From NCBI GenBank assembly GCA_900540895.1, contig UQHV01000030.1:1-10511 (forward strand): DNA of 10,511 nucleotides, written 5' to 3'. A program made the translations under genes and the position numbers. Shown piece by piece: positions 1 to 5,340 of this stretch (position 1 is the stretch's first letter; every line of letters begins with the position of its first letter). The stretch comes from an uncultured Collinsella sp. (GTDB taxonomy: Bacteria; Actinomycetota; Coriobacteriia; Coriobacteriales; Coriobacteriaceae). The notes below the pieces were generated by a model that saw nothing but the letters and a program-made list of their open reading frames with translations, had not been told where the DNA came from and did not search any database.

Positions 1-335
1 AGAAGGTGTCGCGCAAGGCGGCTGCCGTGGGCTTTGAGTGGGAGACGGTCCAGGATGTGTGGGACGAGGTCGCCGAGGAGCGTGCCGAGTTTGAGGCCGA
101 GGCTCCTGGCTCGCCCGAGCGCGAAATGGAGTTTGGCGATCTGCTCTTTGCCCTGGTCAACGTCGCGCGCAAGGAGGGTATCGACGCCGAGAGCGCCCTG
201 CGTGCCAGCACAGCAAAGTTCCGCCGCCGCTGGGCCGCGATGGAGCAGATGGCGGCCGATGCCCACGTGGATCTGACCGAGCTCTCGACCCACGGCCTCA
301 ACGACCTGTGGGATGCCGCAAAGGCGGAGGAGTAA
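1..335 (+). CDS. mazG: MazG-type nucleoside triphosphate pyrophosphohydrolase, 3' end only
   Basis: This is the C-terminal ~110 residues of a reading frame that is open at the left window edge, so the start is outside. The stretch EMEFGDLLFALVNVARKEGI matches the second metal-binding helix pair of MazG proteins (family pattern E-x-x-x-GDLLFALVN-x-AR). The upstream KAAAVGFEWETVQDVWDEVAEE and downstream ALRASTAKFRRRW are also typical of the C-terminal MazG domain. Family members hydrolyse NTPs and dNTPs to NMPs and pyrophosphate, a cytosolic house-cleaning and stress-related role. The frame ends in TAA at 333-335 and is followed at once by a strong intrinsic terminator, so it is not expected to be co-transcribed with eno. 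mazG next to eno is a common actinobacterial arrangement. Confidence 0.87.
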   Translation, partial: KVSRKAAAVGFEWETVQDVWDEVAEERAEFEAEAPGSPEREMEFGDLLFALVNVARKEGIDAESALRASTAKFRRRWAAMEQMAADAHVDLTELSTHGLNDLWDAAKAEE

Positions 336-339
336 GACT

Positions 340-385
340 GCGGGAACGACGGGCTGACGCGCCTCATCGTTCCCGCTAAATTTTT
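340..385 (+). terminator. Intrinsic terminator after mazG
   Basis: A perfect 10-bp stem is formed by GCGGGAACGA (340-349) and TCGTTCCCGC (367-376) around a 17-base loop. It is followed by TAAATTTTTC (377-386), a U-rich tract in RNA. It sits five bases after the mazG stop codon and separates mazG from the eno promoter. Confidence 0.85.
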
Positions 386-406
386 CGAAAATCAAGTGTA
401 TCCCTC

Positions 407-451
407 GGCTAACTTAGGGCATAATGCAAAAAGTGCGACATGGCTAACTTA
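407..451 (+). repeat. Direct repeat GGCTAACTTA flanking the eno -10 box
   Basis: GGCTAACTTA occurs at 407-416 and again at 442-451, 35 bp apart from start to start. The 14-base contexts starting one base upstream of each copy (CGGCTAACTTAGGG and TGGCTAACTTACGG) agree at 12 positions. One copy is just upstream and one just downstream of the presumed -10 and start site, the layout of a paired operator. The motif resembles half of the IdeR/DtxR iron box (AGGCTAACCTAA), but this is only a resemblance. Confidence 0.4.
420..425 (+). promoter_or_regulatory. Probable -10 box of the eno promoter
   Basis: CATAAT matches the sigma-70 type -10 consensus at five of six bases and lies in the only AT-rich stretch between the mazG terminator and eno. 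No good -35 is seen at 16-18 bp (TGTATC at 397-402 is poor), so activation or an alternative start is possible. Transcription from about 432 would give a leader of ~90 bases. Two copies of GGCTAACTTA lie on either side of this box (407-416 and 442-451). Confidence 0.5.
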
Positions 452-464
452 CGGAGGCGCACCG

Positions 465-512
465 ATGGTGCACGGTCAGCCGGTCGCTTGCATCCACTAC
501 GTTTCCAAGTGA
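465..512 (+). CDS. Candidate 15-residue leader peptide upstream of eno
   Basis: Within the presumed eno leader, GGAGG at 453-457 stands seven bases before an ATG at 465. The frame reads MVHGQPVACIHYVSK and stops with TGA at 510-512. The stop abuts the eno ribosome binding site (GAGGGAG, 513-519), and eno starts 12 bases later in the same phase. The Shine-Dalgarno match and spacing are at least as good as those of eno itself, so ribosomes should be able to initiate here. Its termination would place a ribosome directly on the eno initiation region, allowing translational coupling or attenuation. A short hairpin (459-471, GCACC/GGTGC) overlaps the ATG. No family is recognised, and a chance occurrence is possible. 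Confidence 0.4.
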   Translation: MVHGQPVACIHYVSK

Positions 513-524
513 GAGGGAGACAAC

Positions 525-1814
525 ATGAGCGATATTATGGACGTCTACGGTCGCGAGGTACTCGACAGCCGCGGCAATCCCACCGTCGAGGTCGAGGTCG
601 TGCTCGAGGACGGCAGCTTTGGCCGCGCAATGGTGCCTTCGGGTGCTTCGACCGGCGCCTTTGAGGCCTGCGAGCTACGCGATGGCGACAAGGGCCGCTA
701 CCTGGGCAAGGGTGTTTTGCAGGCCGTCGAGCACGTCAACAACGAGTGCGCTAACGCCGTCGTGGGCCTCGACGCCTTCGACCAGCGCGCCGTCGATGCC
801 GCGCTGATTGCCGCGGACGGTACCCCCAACAAGACCAAGCTCGGTGCCAACGCCATCCTGGGCGTGTCGCTGGCCGTCGCCCGCGCCGCTGCCGAGTCGG
901 CGGGTCTGTCGCTGTACCAGTACCTGGGCGGCGTCAACGCCCACCTGTTGCCCACGCCCATGATGAACATCCTCAACGGCGGCGTACATGCTGACAATAA
1001 CGTTGACTTCCAGGAGTTCATGATCATGCCGGTGGGCGCCCCGAGCTTTGCCGAGGGCCTGCGTTGGTGCGCCGAGGTCTACCATACCCTCAAGGGCGTG
1101 CTGCACGAGGCCGGCCTGGGCGGCGGTGTGGGCGACGAGGGCGGCTTTGCCCCCAACCTTAAGACCAATGCCGAGCCGTTCGAGTACATCACCAAGGCCG
1201 TTGAGAAGGCTGGCTTTAAGCCCGGCGTCGACTTCATGTACGCCATGGACCCGGCCTCGACCGAGTTCTACAACGCCGAGACCGGCATGTATGAGCTCAA
1301 GGGCGAGGGCGTGGAGTACACGAGTGCCCAGATGGTTGATTACTGGGAGAAGCTCGTCGACACCTATCCCATCATCTCCATCGAGGACGGCATGGCCGAG
1401 GAGGACTGGGACGGCTGGGTTGAGCTCACCCGCCGCATTGGCAACAAGGTGCAGCTGGTGGGCGACGACCTGTTCGTCACCAACACCGAGCGCCTCAAGA
1501 AGGGCATCGAGCTGGGTGCCGCCAACGCGATCCTGGTCAAGGTCAACCAGATCGGCACGCTCACCGAGTCACTCGAGGCCATCGAGACCGCCAAGGAGGC
1601 CGGCTACGCTTGCATCGTGAGCCACCGTTCCGGCGAGACCGAGGACTCCACGATCGCCGACCTGGTCGTGGGCGTCAACGCCGGCCAGATCAAGTCGGGC
1701 GCCCCGTGCCGCAGCGACCGTATCGCCAAGTACAACCAGCTCATCCGCATCGAGGACGAGCTCGAGGGCAGCGCGCGCTACGCCGGCAAGGCCGCGTTCT
1801 ACAACATTCGCTAA
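525..1814 (+). CDS. eno: Enolase (phosphopyruvate hydratase)
   Basis: Enolase interconverts 2-phosphoglycerate and phosphoenolpyruvate in glycolysis, in the cytosol, as a Mg2+-dependent oligomer. The 429-residue length is that of a normal bacterial enolase. Visible family features are the N-terminal REVLDSRGNPTVEVEV block, the GGVHADNNVDFQEFM loop, GDEGGFAPN with the general acid/base Glu205, and SHRSGETEDSTIADLVVG. Metal ligands fit Asp242, Glu287 and Asp314, and the catalytic base fits Lys339 in LVKVNQIG. The ATG at 525 is preceded by GAGAGGGAG at a good distance, and no upstream in-frame start extends the conserved N-terminus. The gene is flanked by terminators (340-385 and 1887-1918), so it is probably a monocistronic unit with a short upstream reading frame in its leader. 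Confidence 0.98.
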   Translation: MSDIMDVYGREVLDSRGNPTVEVEVVLEDGSFGRAMVPSGASTGAFEACELRDGDKGRYLGKGVLQAVEHVNNECANAVVGLDAFDQRAVDAALIAADGTPNKTKLGANAILGVSLAVARAAAESAGLSLYQYLGGVNAHLLPTPMMNILNGGVHADNNVDFQEFMIMPVGAPSFAEGLRWCAEVYHTLKGVLHEAGLGGGVGDEGGFAPNLKTNAEPFEYITKAVEKAGFKPGVDFMYAMDPASTEFYNAETGMYELKGEGVEYTSAQMVDYWEKLVDTYPIISIEDGMAEEDWDGWVELTRRIGNKVQLVGDDLFVTNTERLKKGIELGAANAILVKVNQIGTLTESLEAIETAKEAGYACIVSHRSGETEDSTIADLVVGVNAGQIKSGAPCRSDRIAKYNQLIRIEDELEGSARYAGKAAFYNIR

Positions 1815-1826
1815 ACGGGCGAATTT

Positions 1827-1860
1827 GGCGAGGGGGAGGCTGACTCGGTTCCGCCTCGCC
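1827..1860 (+). other. Hairpin just downstream of eno
   Basis: GGCGAGG (1827-1833) can pair with CCTCGCC (1854-1860) soon after the eno stop. It lacks a following U-tract (TTGGCAGG), so it is more likely an mRNA-stabilising stem or pause than a terminator. The true terminator follows about 27 bases later. Confidence 0.45.
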
Positions 1861-1886
1861 TTGGCAGGATACCGCAAAGCGCTATG

Positions 1887-1918
1887 GGCGCTGGGCCATA
1901 CGGCTCAGCGCCTTTTTT
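1887..1918 (+). terminator. Intrinsic terminator of eno
   Basis: An 11-bp stem (GGCGCTGGGCC with GGCTCAGCGCC, including one G-U pair) closes a four-base ATAC loop and is followed directly by six T residues (1913-1918). This is a textbook rho-independent terminator. It lies ~70 bases after the eno stop and ahead of the next promoter. Confidence 0.93.
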
Positions 1919-1957
1919 ATGTCGAGCAAAGGCTGGCGAAGGCGGTGCGGGCGCTCG

Positions 1958-1966
1958 TGCTATAAC
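1958..1966 (+). promoter_or_regulatory. Extended -10 promoter for the septum initiator/ppx operon
   Basis: TGCTATAAC combines the TGn extension (1958-1960) with a five-of-six -10 hexamer (TATAAC, 1961-1966). An alternative hexamer TAGAAT follows at 1967-1972. No convincing -35 is seen, as is tolerated for extended -10 promoters. It lies about 45 bases upstream of the ATG at 2010 and just beyond the eno terminator. Confidence 0.5.
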
Positions 1967-2009
1967 TAGAATACTTAGCGCAAACAAACCTCAACCGCAC
2001 AAGGCGCAC

Positions 2010-2771
2010 ATGGATCAGATTTACGACAACAGGTACTATTCCGCCGGTTCGCGTGAGCCGTCGCCTCGCCGTGCGCGCACGGTGCAGCTCGGTGGGTCCG
2101 TCTACGCCGGCGCCGACCGCTCCACGCAACGCCCGACAAGTACCTCGCGCCCCAATGCTCATGTGAATACTTTGGCAGATGGACCGGTGCGCCCGGCACG
2201 TTCGTCGCATGCGTCGCGTCCCTCGGCCCAGACGCACGACAGGTCGAGCAGGCCTTCGAGCCGTCTTTCGGGCTCGGACTTTATGCGCTACGCCAACGAC
2301 AATGCGGTGGTCAAGGCGATCTATGACTTTACGCATGGCTCTCTGCGTCCGCTGTTTATCGGTATCGTGGTGGCGCTGGCGCTCGTGAGCCTGTATTTTC
2401 CCGTACGCGACCTGTACGTGGCAAAACGCTCGAGCGACATCTTGGCCAAGCAGGTCGAGATTCGCCAGCAATACAATGATGAGCTGCAAAAAAGCGTCGA
2501 CAAGCTGCTCTCGGAGGAGGGTATCAAGGACGCGGCGTCCGAGGACCTGGGCCTGGTGATGCCCGGCGAGAAGAGGATTGAAGTGCAGGGCCTGGACGGC
2601 GATTCGGATGCCTCGTCGAGCCAGAAGTCGTCGAACGCCAAGAAGGCCAGCGAGGTGGCCAAGGAGATCGAAGAGGTCGGCAAGGACGCGCCGTGGTACA
2701 TTCAGACGCTCGACATGCTGTTTGGATTTAACGGCGTCGAGGGCCAGACGGTCGTGTCCAACGGCGAATAG
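2010..2771 (+). CDS. FtsB/DivIC-like septum formation initiator protein
   Basis: The 253-residue product is a predicted bitopic membrane protein of the septum formation initiator family, whose members join FtsL and FtsQ in the divisome. Residues 1-114 are a Ser/Arg/Pro-rich, probably disordered and strongly basic cytoplasmic tail. A transmembrane segment spans about 115-131 (LFIGIVVALALVSLYFP). A short coiled coil follows at about 138-168, then EDLGLVMPGE (178-187), which matches the family pattern x-E-x-LG-x-V-x-PGE. The rest is a Ser/Lys/Glu-rich external tail ending in WYIQTLDMLFGFNG. Start choice: the ATG at 2010 has AAGG five bases upstream. The frame is open back to 1884, but that extension would cross the eno terminator and the promoter. 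It is 20 bases ahead of the Ppx/GppA gene, with which it should be co-transcribed. Confidence 0.83.
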   Translation: MDQIYDNRYYSAGSREPSPRRARTVQLGGSVYAGADRSTQRPTSTSRPNAHVNTLADGPVRPARSSHASRPSAQTHDRSSRPSSRLSGSDFMRYANDNAVVKAIYDFTHGSLRPLFIGIVVALALVSLYFPVRDLYVAKRSSDILAKQVEIRQQYNDELQKSVDKLLSEEGIKDAASEDLGLVMPGEKRIEVQGLDGDSDASSSQKSSNAKKASEVAKEIEEVGKDAPWYIQTLDMLFGFNGVEGQTVVSNGE

Positions 2772-2791
2772 CGCCCGGAGGGGAGCCCGCA

Positions 2792-3793
2792 ATGACAAAT
2801 TGTAAACGCTATAAGGTAGCCGCGATCGACCTGGGAACGGTGTCGTCGCGACTGGTGTTGGCCCAGGTCGAGGGCGGGGCGATCGTGGAATCGTCCAAGC
2901 ATACCGAGATTACCGATCTGGGCGAGGGCGTGGACGCGACGGGCCGCTTTTGCGAGGCGGCCGTTGAGCGCGTGCTCGCTGCGTGCCGCATGTTTGTGGA
3001 CGAAGCCCGTGCCTTTGGGGCCGCGTGCATCTGCACCACCTGCACGAGCGCCGCGCGCGATGCGTCCAACGCAGCGCTGCTGCTGGACGGCCTGCGCGAT
3101 CTGGGGCTCGAACCGCAGGTGATTCCGGGCGAGGTTGAGGCGCGTCTGACGTTTTTTGGCGTGGCGCACGACTTTGCCGGCGAGCGCATTATTGTCGCGG
3201 ATTCGGGCGGCGGGTCCACGGAACTCGCGACGGGTGTGTACGCACCGGAGCGTGGGGTCTTTGCGCTGGAGGGCACGCGTTCGCTGGACATTGGCTGCCG
3301 CCGTGTGACGGAGCGCTTCTTCTCGGTGCTGCCGCCTGCGGACGGCGAGCTTGCTGCCGCTGCCAACTGGGCGGGCGAGCAGTTCGCTGCCTATTTCGGG
3401 AGCTTGCCCGTCGATTTTGAGCGTGCCGAGCGCTTGGTCGCGGTGGGTGGCACCGTCACCACGCTCGTGGCGCTGGTTCACGAGCTGGAGCCGTATGATT
3501 CGAGCTTTGTGCACCTGCGCGAGCTGTCGCTAGAGCAGGTCTCGGCCGCTATCGAGCGCATGTCTGTGTTGGACGCGGAAGGCATCGCCGCGTTGCCAGG
3601 CGTGCAGCCCAAACGCGCGGGCGTGATCTTGGCTGGCGCCGTGGTGATCCGCGAGCTCATGCGAGCCGGCGGCTACAAGACGCTCACCGTAAGCGAGAAC
3701 AGCTTACTCGCCGGCATGGCCGCCACCATCAACGAGACTCTCGACGGCGCCGCCCCCACCATCGGCTGGACCCCGAGTCTGAGCGCTCTTTAA
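2792..3793 (+). CDS. Ppx/GppA family phosphatase (exopolyphosphatase / pppGpp phosphohydrolase type)
   Basis: This 333-residue cytosolic protein has the sugar kinase/Hsp70/actin-like fold signatures of Ppx/GppA. These are the first phosphate loop AAIDLGTVSSRL (usual form IDLGSNSxRL), GEVEARLTFFGV with the expected catalytic Glu near residue 116, the second loop ADSGGGSTEL (137-145), and VGGTVTTLVAL near the C-terminal half. Family members remove terminal phosphate from polyphosphate or pppGpp. At ~330 residues it is the short form without the C-terminal HD-like domain of E. coli Ppx, as is usual in actinobacteria. Start: ATG at 2792 behind GGAGGGGAG. Asn-to-Val in the first loop (TVSS for SNS) is a mild departure from consensus. 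Which substrate it uses cannot be told from sequence. Confidence 0.9.
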   Translation: MTNCKRYKVAAIDLGTVSSRLVLAQVEGGAIVESSKHTEITDLGEGVDATGRFCEAAVERVLAACRMFVDEARAFGAACICTTCTSAARDASNAALLLDGLRDLGLEPQVIPGEVEARLTFFGVAHDFAGERIIVADSGGGSTELATGVYAPERGVFALEGTRSLDIGCRRVTERFFSVLPPADGELAAAANWAGEQFAAYFGSLPVDFERAERLVAVGGTVTTLVALVHELEPYDSSFVHLRELSLEQVSAAIERMSVLDAEGIAALPGVQPKRAGVILAGAVVIRELMRAGGYKTLTVSENSLLAGMAATINETLDGAAPTIGWTPSLSAL

Positions 3794-3801
3794 CCGTCTC
3801 C

Positions 3802-3878
3802 CTCTGAGTTGCGGTGAAATAGTTCCTAAATGGGCCGGTAAACGGCCAAAACAGGAACTATTCCACCGCAACTTAGAG
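3802..3878. repeat. 77-base nested palindrome, REP/MITE-like element
   Basis: Two 26-base arms (3802-3827 and 3853-3878) are inverted copies of each other at 24 of 26 positions, with GCGGTG and ATAGTTCCT as core segments. Inside them lies a second perfect 5-bp stem, GGCCG (3833-3837) and CGGCC (3843-3847), around a GTAAA loop. There is no T-run on either side, so it is not a standard terminator. It may still help end ppx transcription or protect the 3' end. Size, nested symmetry and near-identical arms suggest a dispersed intergenic repeat; copy number cannot be judged from one window. Confidence 0.75.
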
Positions 3879-3960
3879 CCCCGCCGGCGTGTAAAAGAAA
3901 CGAGCCCGCATCCCTTGGGGACACGGGCTCGAAAGCTCCATATGGTAGGGGCGGTGGGAC
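3876..3960 (-). repeat. Partial duplicate of the tRNA-Leu 3' end and its terminator (copy A)
   Basis: This 85-base stretch matches 4072-4156 at 78 positions with no gaps, 196 bases away. On the - strand it starts inside a tRNA T-arm (GTCCCACC), includes the acceptor strand CGCCCCT and ACCA (3943-3953), and continues through a hairpin (CGAGCCCG 3924-3931 with CGGGCTCG 3901-3908) into TTTCTTTTAC. Only the last 18 bases of the tRNA are present, so it cannot make a tRNA. Stem bases are intact and differences fall mostly in the loop and tail, so the hairpin remains a plausible second terminator. Confidence 0.85.
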
Positions 3961-4073
3961 ATCCGCGCATTTGCTGCGCAAATACGCACCGGCTTCGGCC
4001 GCCTGTCGGCGCCCTCGCCGGCTCGCTACGGACGCTGCGCGTCCGCTTAACGCTCGCCCCCTCGCGGGTTCGA
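3961..4073. other. GC-rich segment bounded by inverted T-arm fragments
   Basis: This 113-base segment lies between CGGTGGGAC (3952-3960) and its exact inverted copy GTCCCACCG (4074-4082). It contains small hairpins: GCATTTGC/GCAAATAC near 3967-3985, GGCTTCGGCC near 3990-3999, and GGACGC/GCGTCC near 4030-4044. Its right end, GCGGGTTCGAGTCCCACC (4064-4081), reads on the + strand like a tRNA T-arm and acceptor junction, but no matching 5' half exists. If the segment were inverted, copy A would read directly into TCGAACCC as an intact T-arm does, so a past inversion or insertion is likely. Confidence 0.55.
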
Positions 4074-4084
4074 GTCCCACCGGC

Positions 4085-4127
4085 ATCTAAAAGAAGCGAG
4101 CCCGCATCCCTGGGGAACACGGGCTCG
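4085..4127 (-). terminator. Intrinsic terminator of tRNA-Leu
   Basis: On the - strand CGAGCCCG (4127-4120) pairs with CGGGCTCG (4104-4097) in a perfect 8-bp stem. It is followed by CTTCTTTTAG (from 4096 down). It begins ~12 bases after the encoded CCA end of tRNA-Leu, the usual place for a tRNA terminator. Confidence 0.8.
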
Positions 4128-4138
4128 AAAGCTCCATA

Positions 4139-4223
4139 TGGTAGGGGCGGTGGGACTCGAACCCACAATCCTTGCGGCGAGAGATTTTAAGTCTCCTGCG
4201 TATGCCAATTCCGCCACGCCCCC
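4139..4223 (-). tRNA. tRNA-Leu, anticodon UAA
   Basis: The - strand folds as a class II tRNA of 85 bases with the CCA end encoded (4141-4139). The acceptor stem is GGGGGCG with CGCCCCT (first pair G-U). The D-arm is GCGGAATTGGCATACGC. The anticodon stem GGAGA/TCTCT encloses CTTAAAA with anticodon TAA at 4189-4187. A long variable arm follows, then the T-arm GTGGG-TTCGAGT-CCCAC. UAA and the long variable arm identify leucine; it decodes UUA and UUG. It lies 31 bases after the TPR-like gene on the same strand and is followed by its own terminator, with a partial second copy of its 3' end further downstream. Confidence 0.97.
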
Positions 4224-4234
4224 GTGAGACTAGA

Positions 4235-4243
4235 AGTCTAGCA
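4235..4243 (-). promoter_or_regulatory. Possible extended -10 for tRNA-Leu
   Basis: On the - strand TGCTAGACT gives a TGn extension and a four-of-six -10 hexamer, about 11 bases before the tRNA 5' end. The matching -35 would fall near the stop codon of the upstream gene and is weak, so read-through from that gene and processing is an alternative. Confidence 0.3.
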
Positions 4244-4254
4244 CAAGCCGTCCG

Positions 4255-4878
4255 TTACGCGTTGACGGCCATCGAGTGTTGGCCCGACTTCTCCAGGAAC
4301 TCCTGGAACTTGGCTTCGTCGCCCTTGTTCTTGTACTGCAGGGCCAGCAGGTATTCCAGGCGGCAGCTCTTGACCTTGTCGTCACCGGCCTCCTTGAGCA
4401 TGCGCTCCAGCTCGGAAATGTCGTTGTGGCGCTTGAGGATCATCGTGTCGTACATCAGTTGGCATTCGTGCGCGACTGCCTCGGCCTGACCGCCCTCAAA
4501 GCCCTTGATCTCGTGCAGGAGCTCCTTGGATTTTTTGCGGTCCTCCTGGCCAACGTAGTAGTTAAAGGCCTTGATCACCAGGTCGACACGCTGCATCTTG
4601 GGCAGGTTGAGTCCCAGCAGCAAATTGAACATCTCGTCGGCGCGCTTGTGGTCCTCGCGCAGCAGATAGGAGTTCAGGCGCAGGTAGTCGCGGTTATAGC
4701 GCGGGTACAGCATGCTGGTGAGTTTGCCATCGAGCAAGCGATCGAACTCGTCCCACTGCTTGGCAGCCATAAGCTGCTGCAGGCGCTTAAACGTGGTGCG
4801 TTTTTTGACGCTAAAGAACACCGACACGGCGATACAGATGATGACGACGGCGGTCCAGAGGGTGCGGGAATCGGGCAT
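4255..4878 (-). CDS. Membrane-anchored, TPR-like helical repeat protein of unknown function
   Basis: The 207-residue product has one N-terminal membrane anchor (about residues 7-23, LWTAVVIICIAVSVFFS) followed by KKR, so the bulk probably lies in the cytoplasm or is tethered to the inner face. The remainder is entirely alpha-helical in character. Paired amphipathic helices such as LQQLMAAKQWDEFDRLLDG, DHKRADEMFNLLLGLN and LEYLLALQYKNKGDEAKFQEFLEKSG resemble tetratricopeptide repeats, suggesting a protein-protein scaffold. No enzymatic motif is visible. Start: ATG at 4878 with AAGGA (4890-4886) seven bases upstream and a perfect TATAAT further up. tRNA-Leu follows on the same strand with no terminator between, so the two may share transcripts. 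No named family is recognised with confidence. Confidence 0.75.
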   Translation of the reverse strand: MPDSRTLWTAVVIICIAVSVFFSVKKRTTFKRLQQLMAAKQWDEFDRLLDGKLTSMLYPRYNRDYLRLNSYLLREDHKRADEMFNLLLGLNLPKMQRVDLVIKAFNYYVGQEDRKKSKELLHEIKGFEGGQAEAVAHECQLMYDTMILKRHNDISELERMLKEAGDDKVKSCRLEYLLALQYKNKGDEAKFQEFLEKSGQHSMAVNA

Positions 4879-4933
4879 ATTGGGGTCCTTAGTCGCTCAT
4901 AAAGCGAGCGGTATGACAACACGTACTAGATGT

Positions 4934-4963
4934 ATTATACGCAGCGCGCAAGCAAACTGGCAT
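4934..4963 (-). promoter_or_regulatory. Promoter of the TPR-like gene
   Basis: On the - strand a perfect TATAAT (4939-4934) stands 18 bp downstream of ATGCCA (4963-4958, four of six matches to TTGACA). The leader of ~50 bases carries a small hairpin (CGCTC/GAGCG near 4894-4910) before the AAGGA ribosome binding site. The + strand IIB gene starts within ~100 bases on the other side, so this is a divergent control region. Confidence 0.6.
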
Positions 4964-5001
4964 AAAAGCTCATCGAGGCTGAGTGCCATCGCTCGCTGCG
5001 G

Positions 5002-5007
5002 TACACT
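5002..5007 (+). promoter_or_regulatory. Weak -10 candidate for the IIB/VOC operon
   Basis: TACACT matches the -10 consensus at four of six bases, with CTGAGT (4979-4984, three of six) 17 bp upstream. It lies 35 bases before the ATG at 5042. Weak boxes would fit an activated promoter, but the call is tentative. Confidence 0.25.
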
Positions 5008-5041
5008 TACCTAAAGTAAACCACGAAGGGAGACATTACCT

Positions 5042-5329
5042 ATGAAGAAGATCGTTTTGGCTTGCGGTGCTGGCGCTGCTACTTCCACGCTCGTTGCCCA
5101 GAAGGTCGCTACCCTGCTCGACGCCAACGGTTACGCCGACAAGTACGAGATCGTGCAGTGCGCCATCTCCGAGGCCAAGGACGTTTGCGACGAGGGCGCC
5201 GACCTGCTGATCGCCACCACCGTTGCCCCCGAGGGCCTCACCTGCCCGTACGTGAGCGGCGTGCCCTTCATGACCGGCATGAACCGCGTCGCTGCCGAGA
5301 AGGCCGTTCTCGACGTCATGGCACAGTAG
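5042..5329 (+). CDS. Solitary PTS IIB protein, galactitol (GatB) type
   Basis: This small cytosolic protein (95 residues) is a complete galactitol-family EIIB domain. MKKIVLACGAGAATSTLVAQKV carries the phosphocysteine loop with Cys8 in C-x-x-G-x-A-TST, followed by the alternating beta/alpha pattern and a final helix (AAEKAVLDVMAQ). IIB domains accept phosphate from IIA on this cysteine and pass it to the incoming sugar bound by IIC. Start: ATG at 5042 behind GAAGGGAGA. No IIA or IIC gene lies in the window; the only partner is the VOC gene 11 bases downstream. It may serve a transporter encoded elsewhere, or act as a phosphorylation-state sensor. Substrate cannot be assigned. Confidence 0.85.
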   Translation: MKKIVLACGAGAATSTLVAQKVATLLDANGYADKYEIVQCAISEAKDVCDEGADLLIATTVAPEGLTCPYVSGVPFMTGMNRVAAEKAVLDVMAQ

Positions 5330-5340
5330 GCGCTGACTTC

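Larger units (their letters stand above)
3794..4138. other. Gene-free repeat-rich region between ppx and tRNA-Leu
   Basis: No credible protein gene is present in these 345 bases. In order it holds a 77-base palindrome (3802-3878), a partial copy of the tRNA-Leu 3' end with terminator (3876-3960), a 113-base GC-rich segment with several small hairpins (3961-4073), and the beginning of the second, functional copy of the terminator (4072-4138). Reading frames crossing it are tRNA and repeat artefacts. Confidence 0.8.

Noticed and set aside
1884..2009. Upstream extension of the septum initiator frame to an ATG at 1884
   Set aside because: It would translate through the eno terminator and the extended -10 promoter and has no ribosome binding site; the ATG at 2010 has AAGG in place.
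2702..3514. 270-residue - strand frame opposite ppx
   Set aside because: Shadow of a clear Ppx/GppA gene; Arg/His-rich composition without any domain.
3943..4082. A second complete tRNA gene
   Set aside because: Only an 18-base tRNA 3' end on the - strand and a T-arm-like fragment on the + strand are present; no matching acceptor 5' strand, D-arm or anticodon arm could be found.
3704..4190. Open frames on both strands across the tRNA-Leu and repeat region
   Set aside because: They read through tRNA and hairpin sequence (GTRTR-like strings typical of translated T-arms) and have no ribosome sites.
4276..4902. 208-residue + strand frame opposite the TPR-like gene
   Set aside because: It is the mirror of the - strand gene; Leu/Val-rich shadow composition and no ribosome site.
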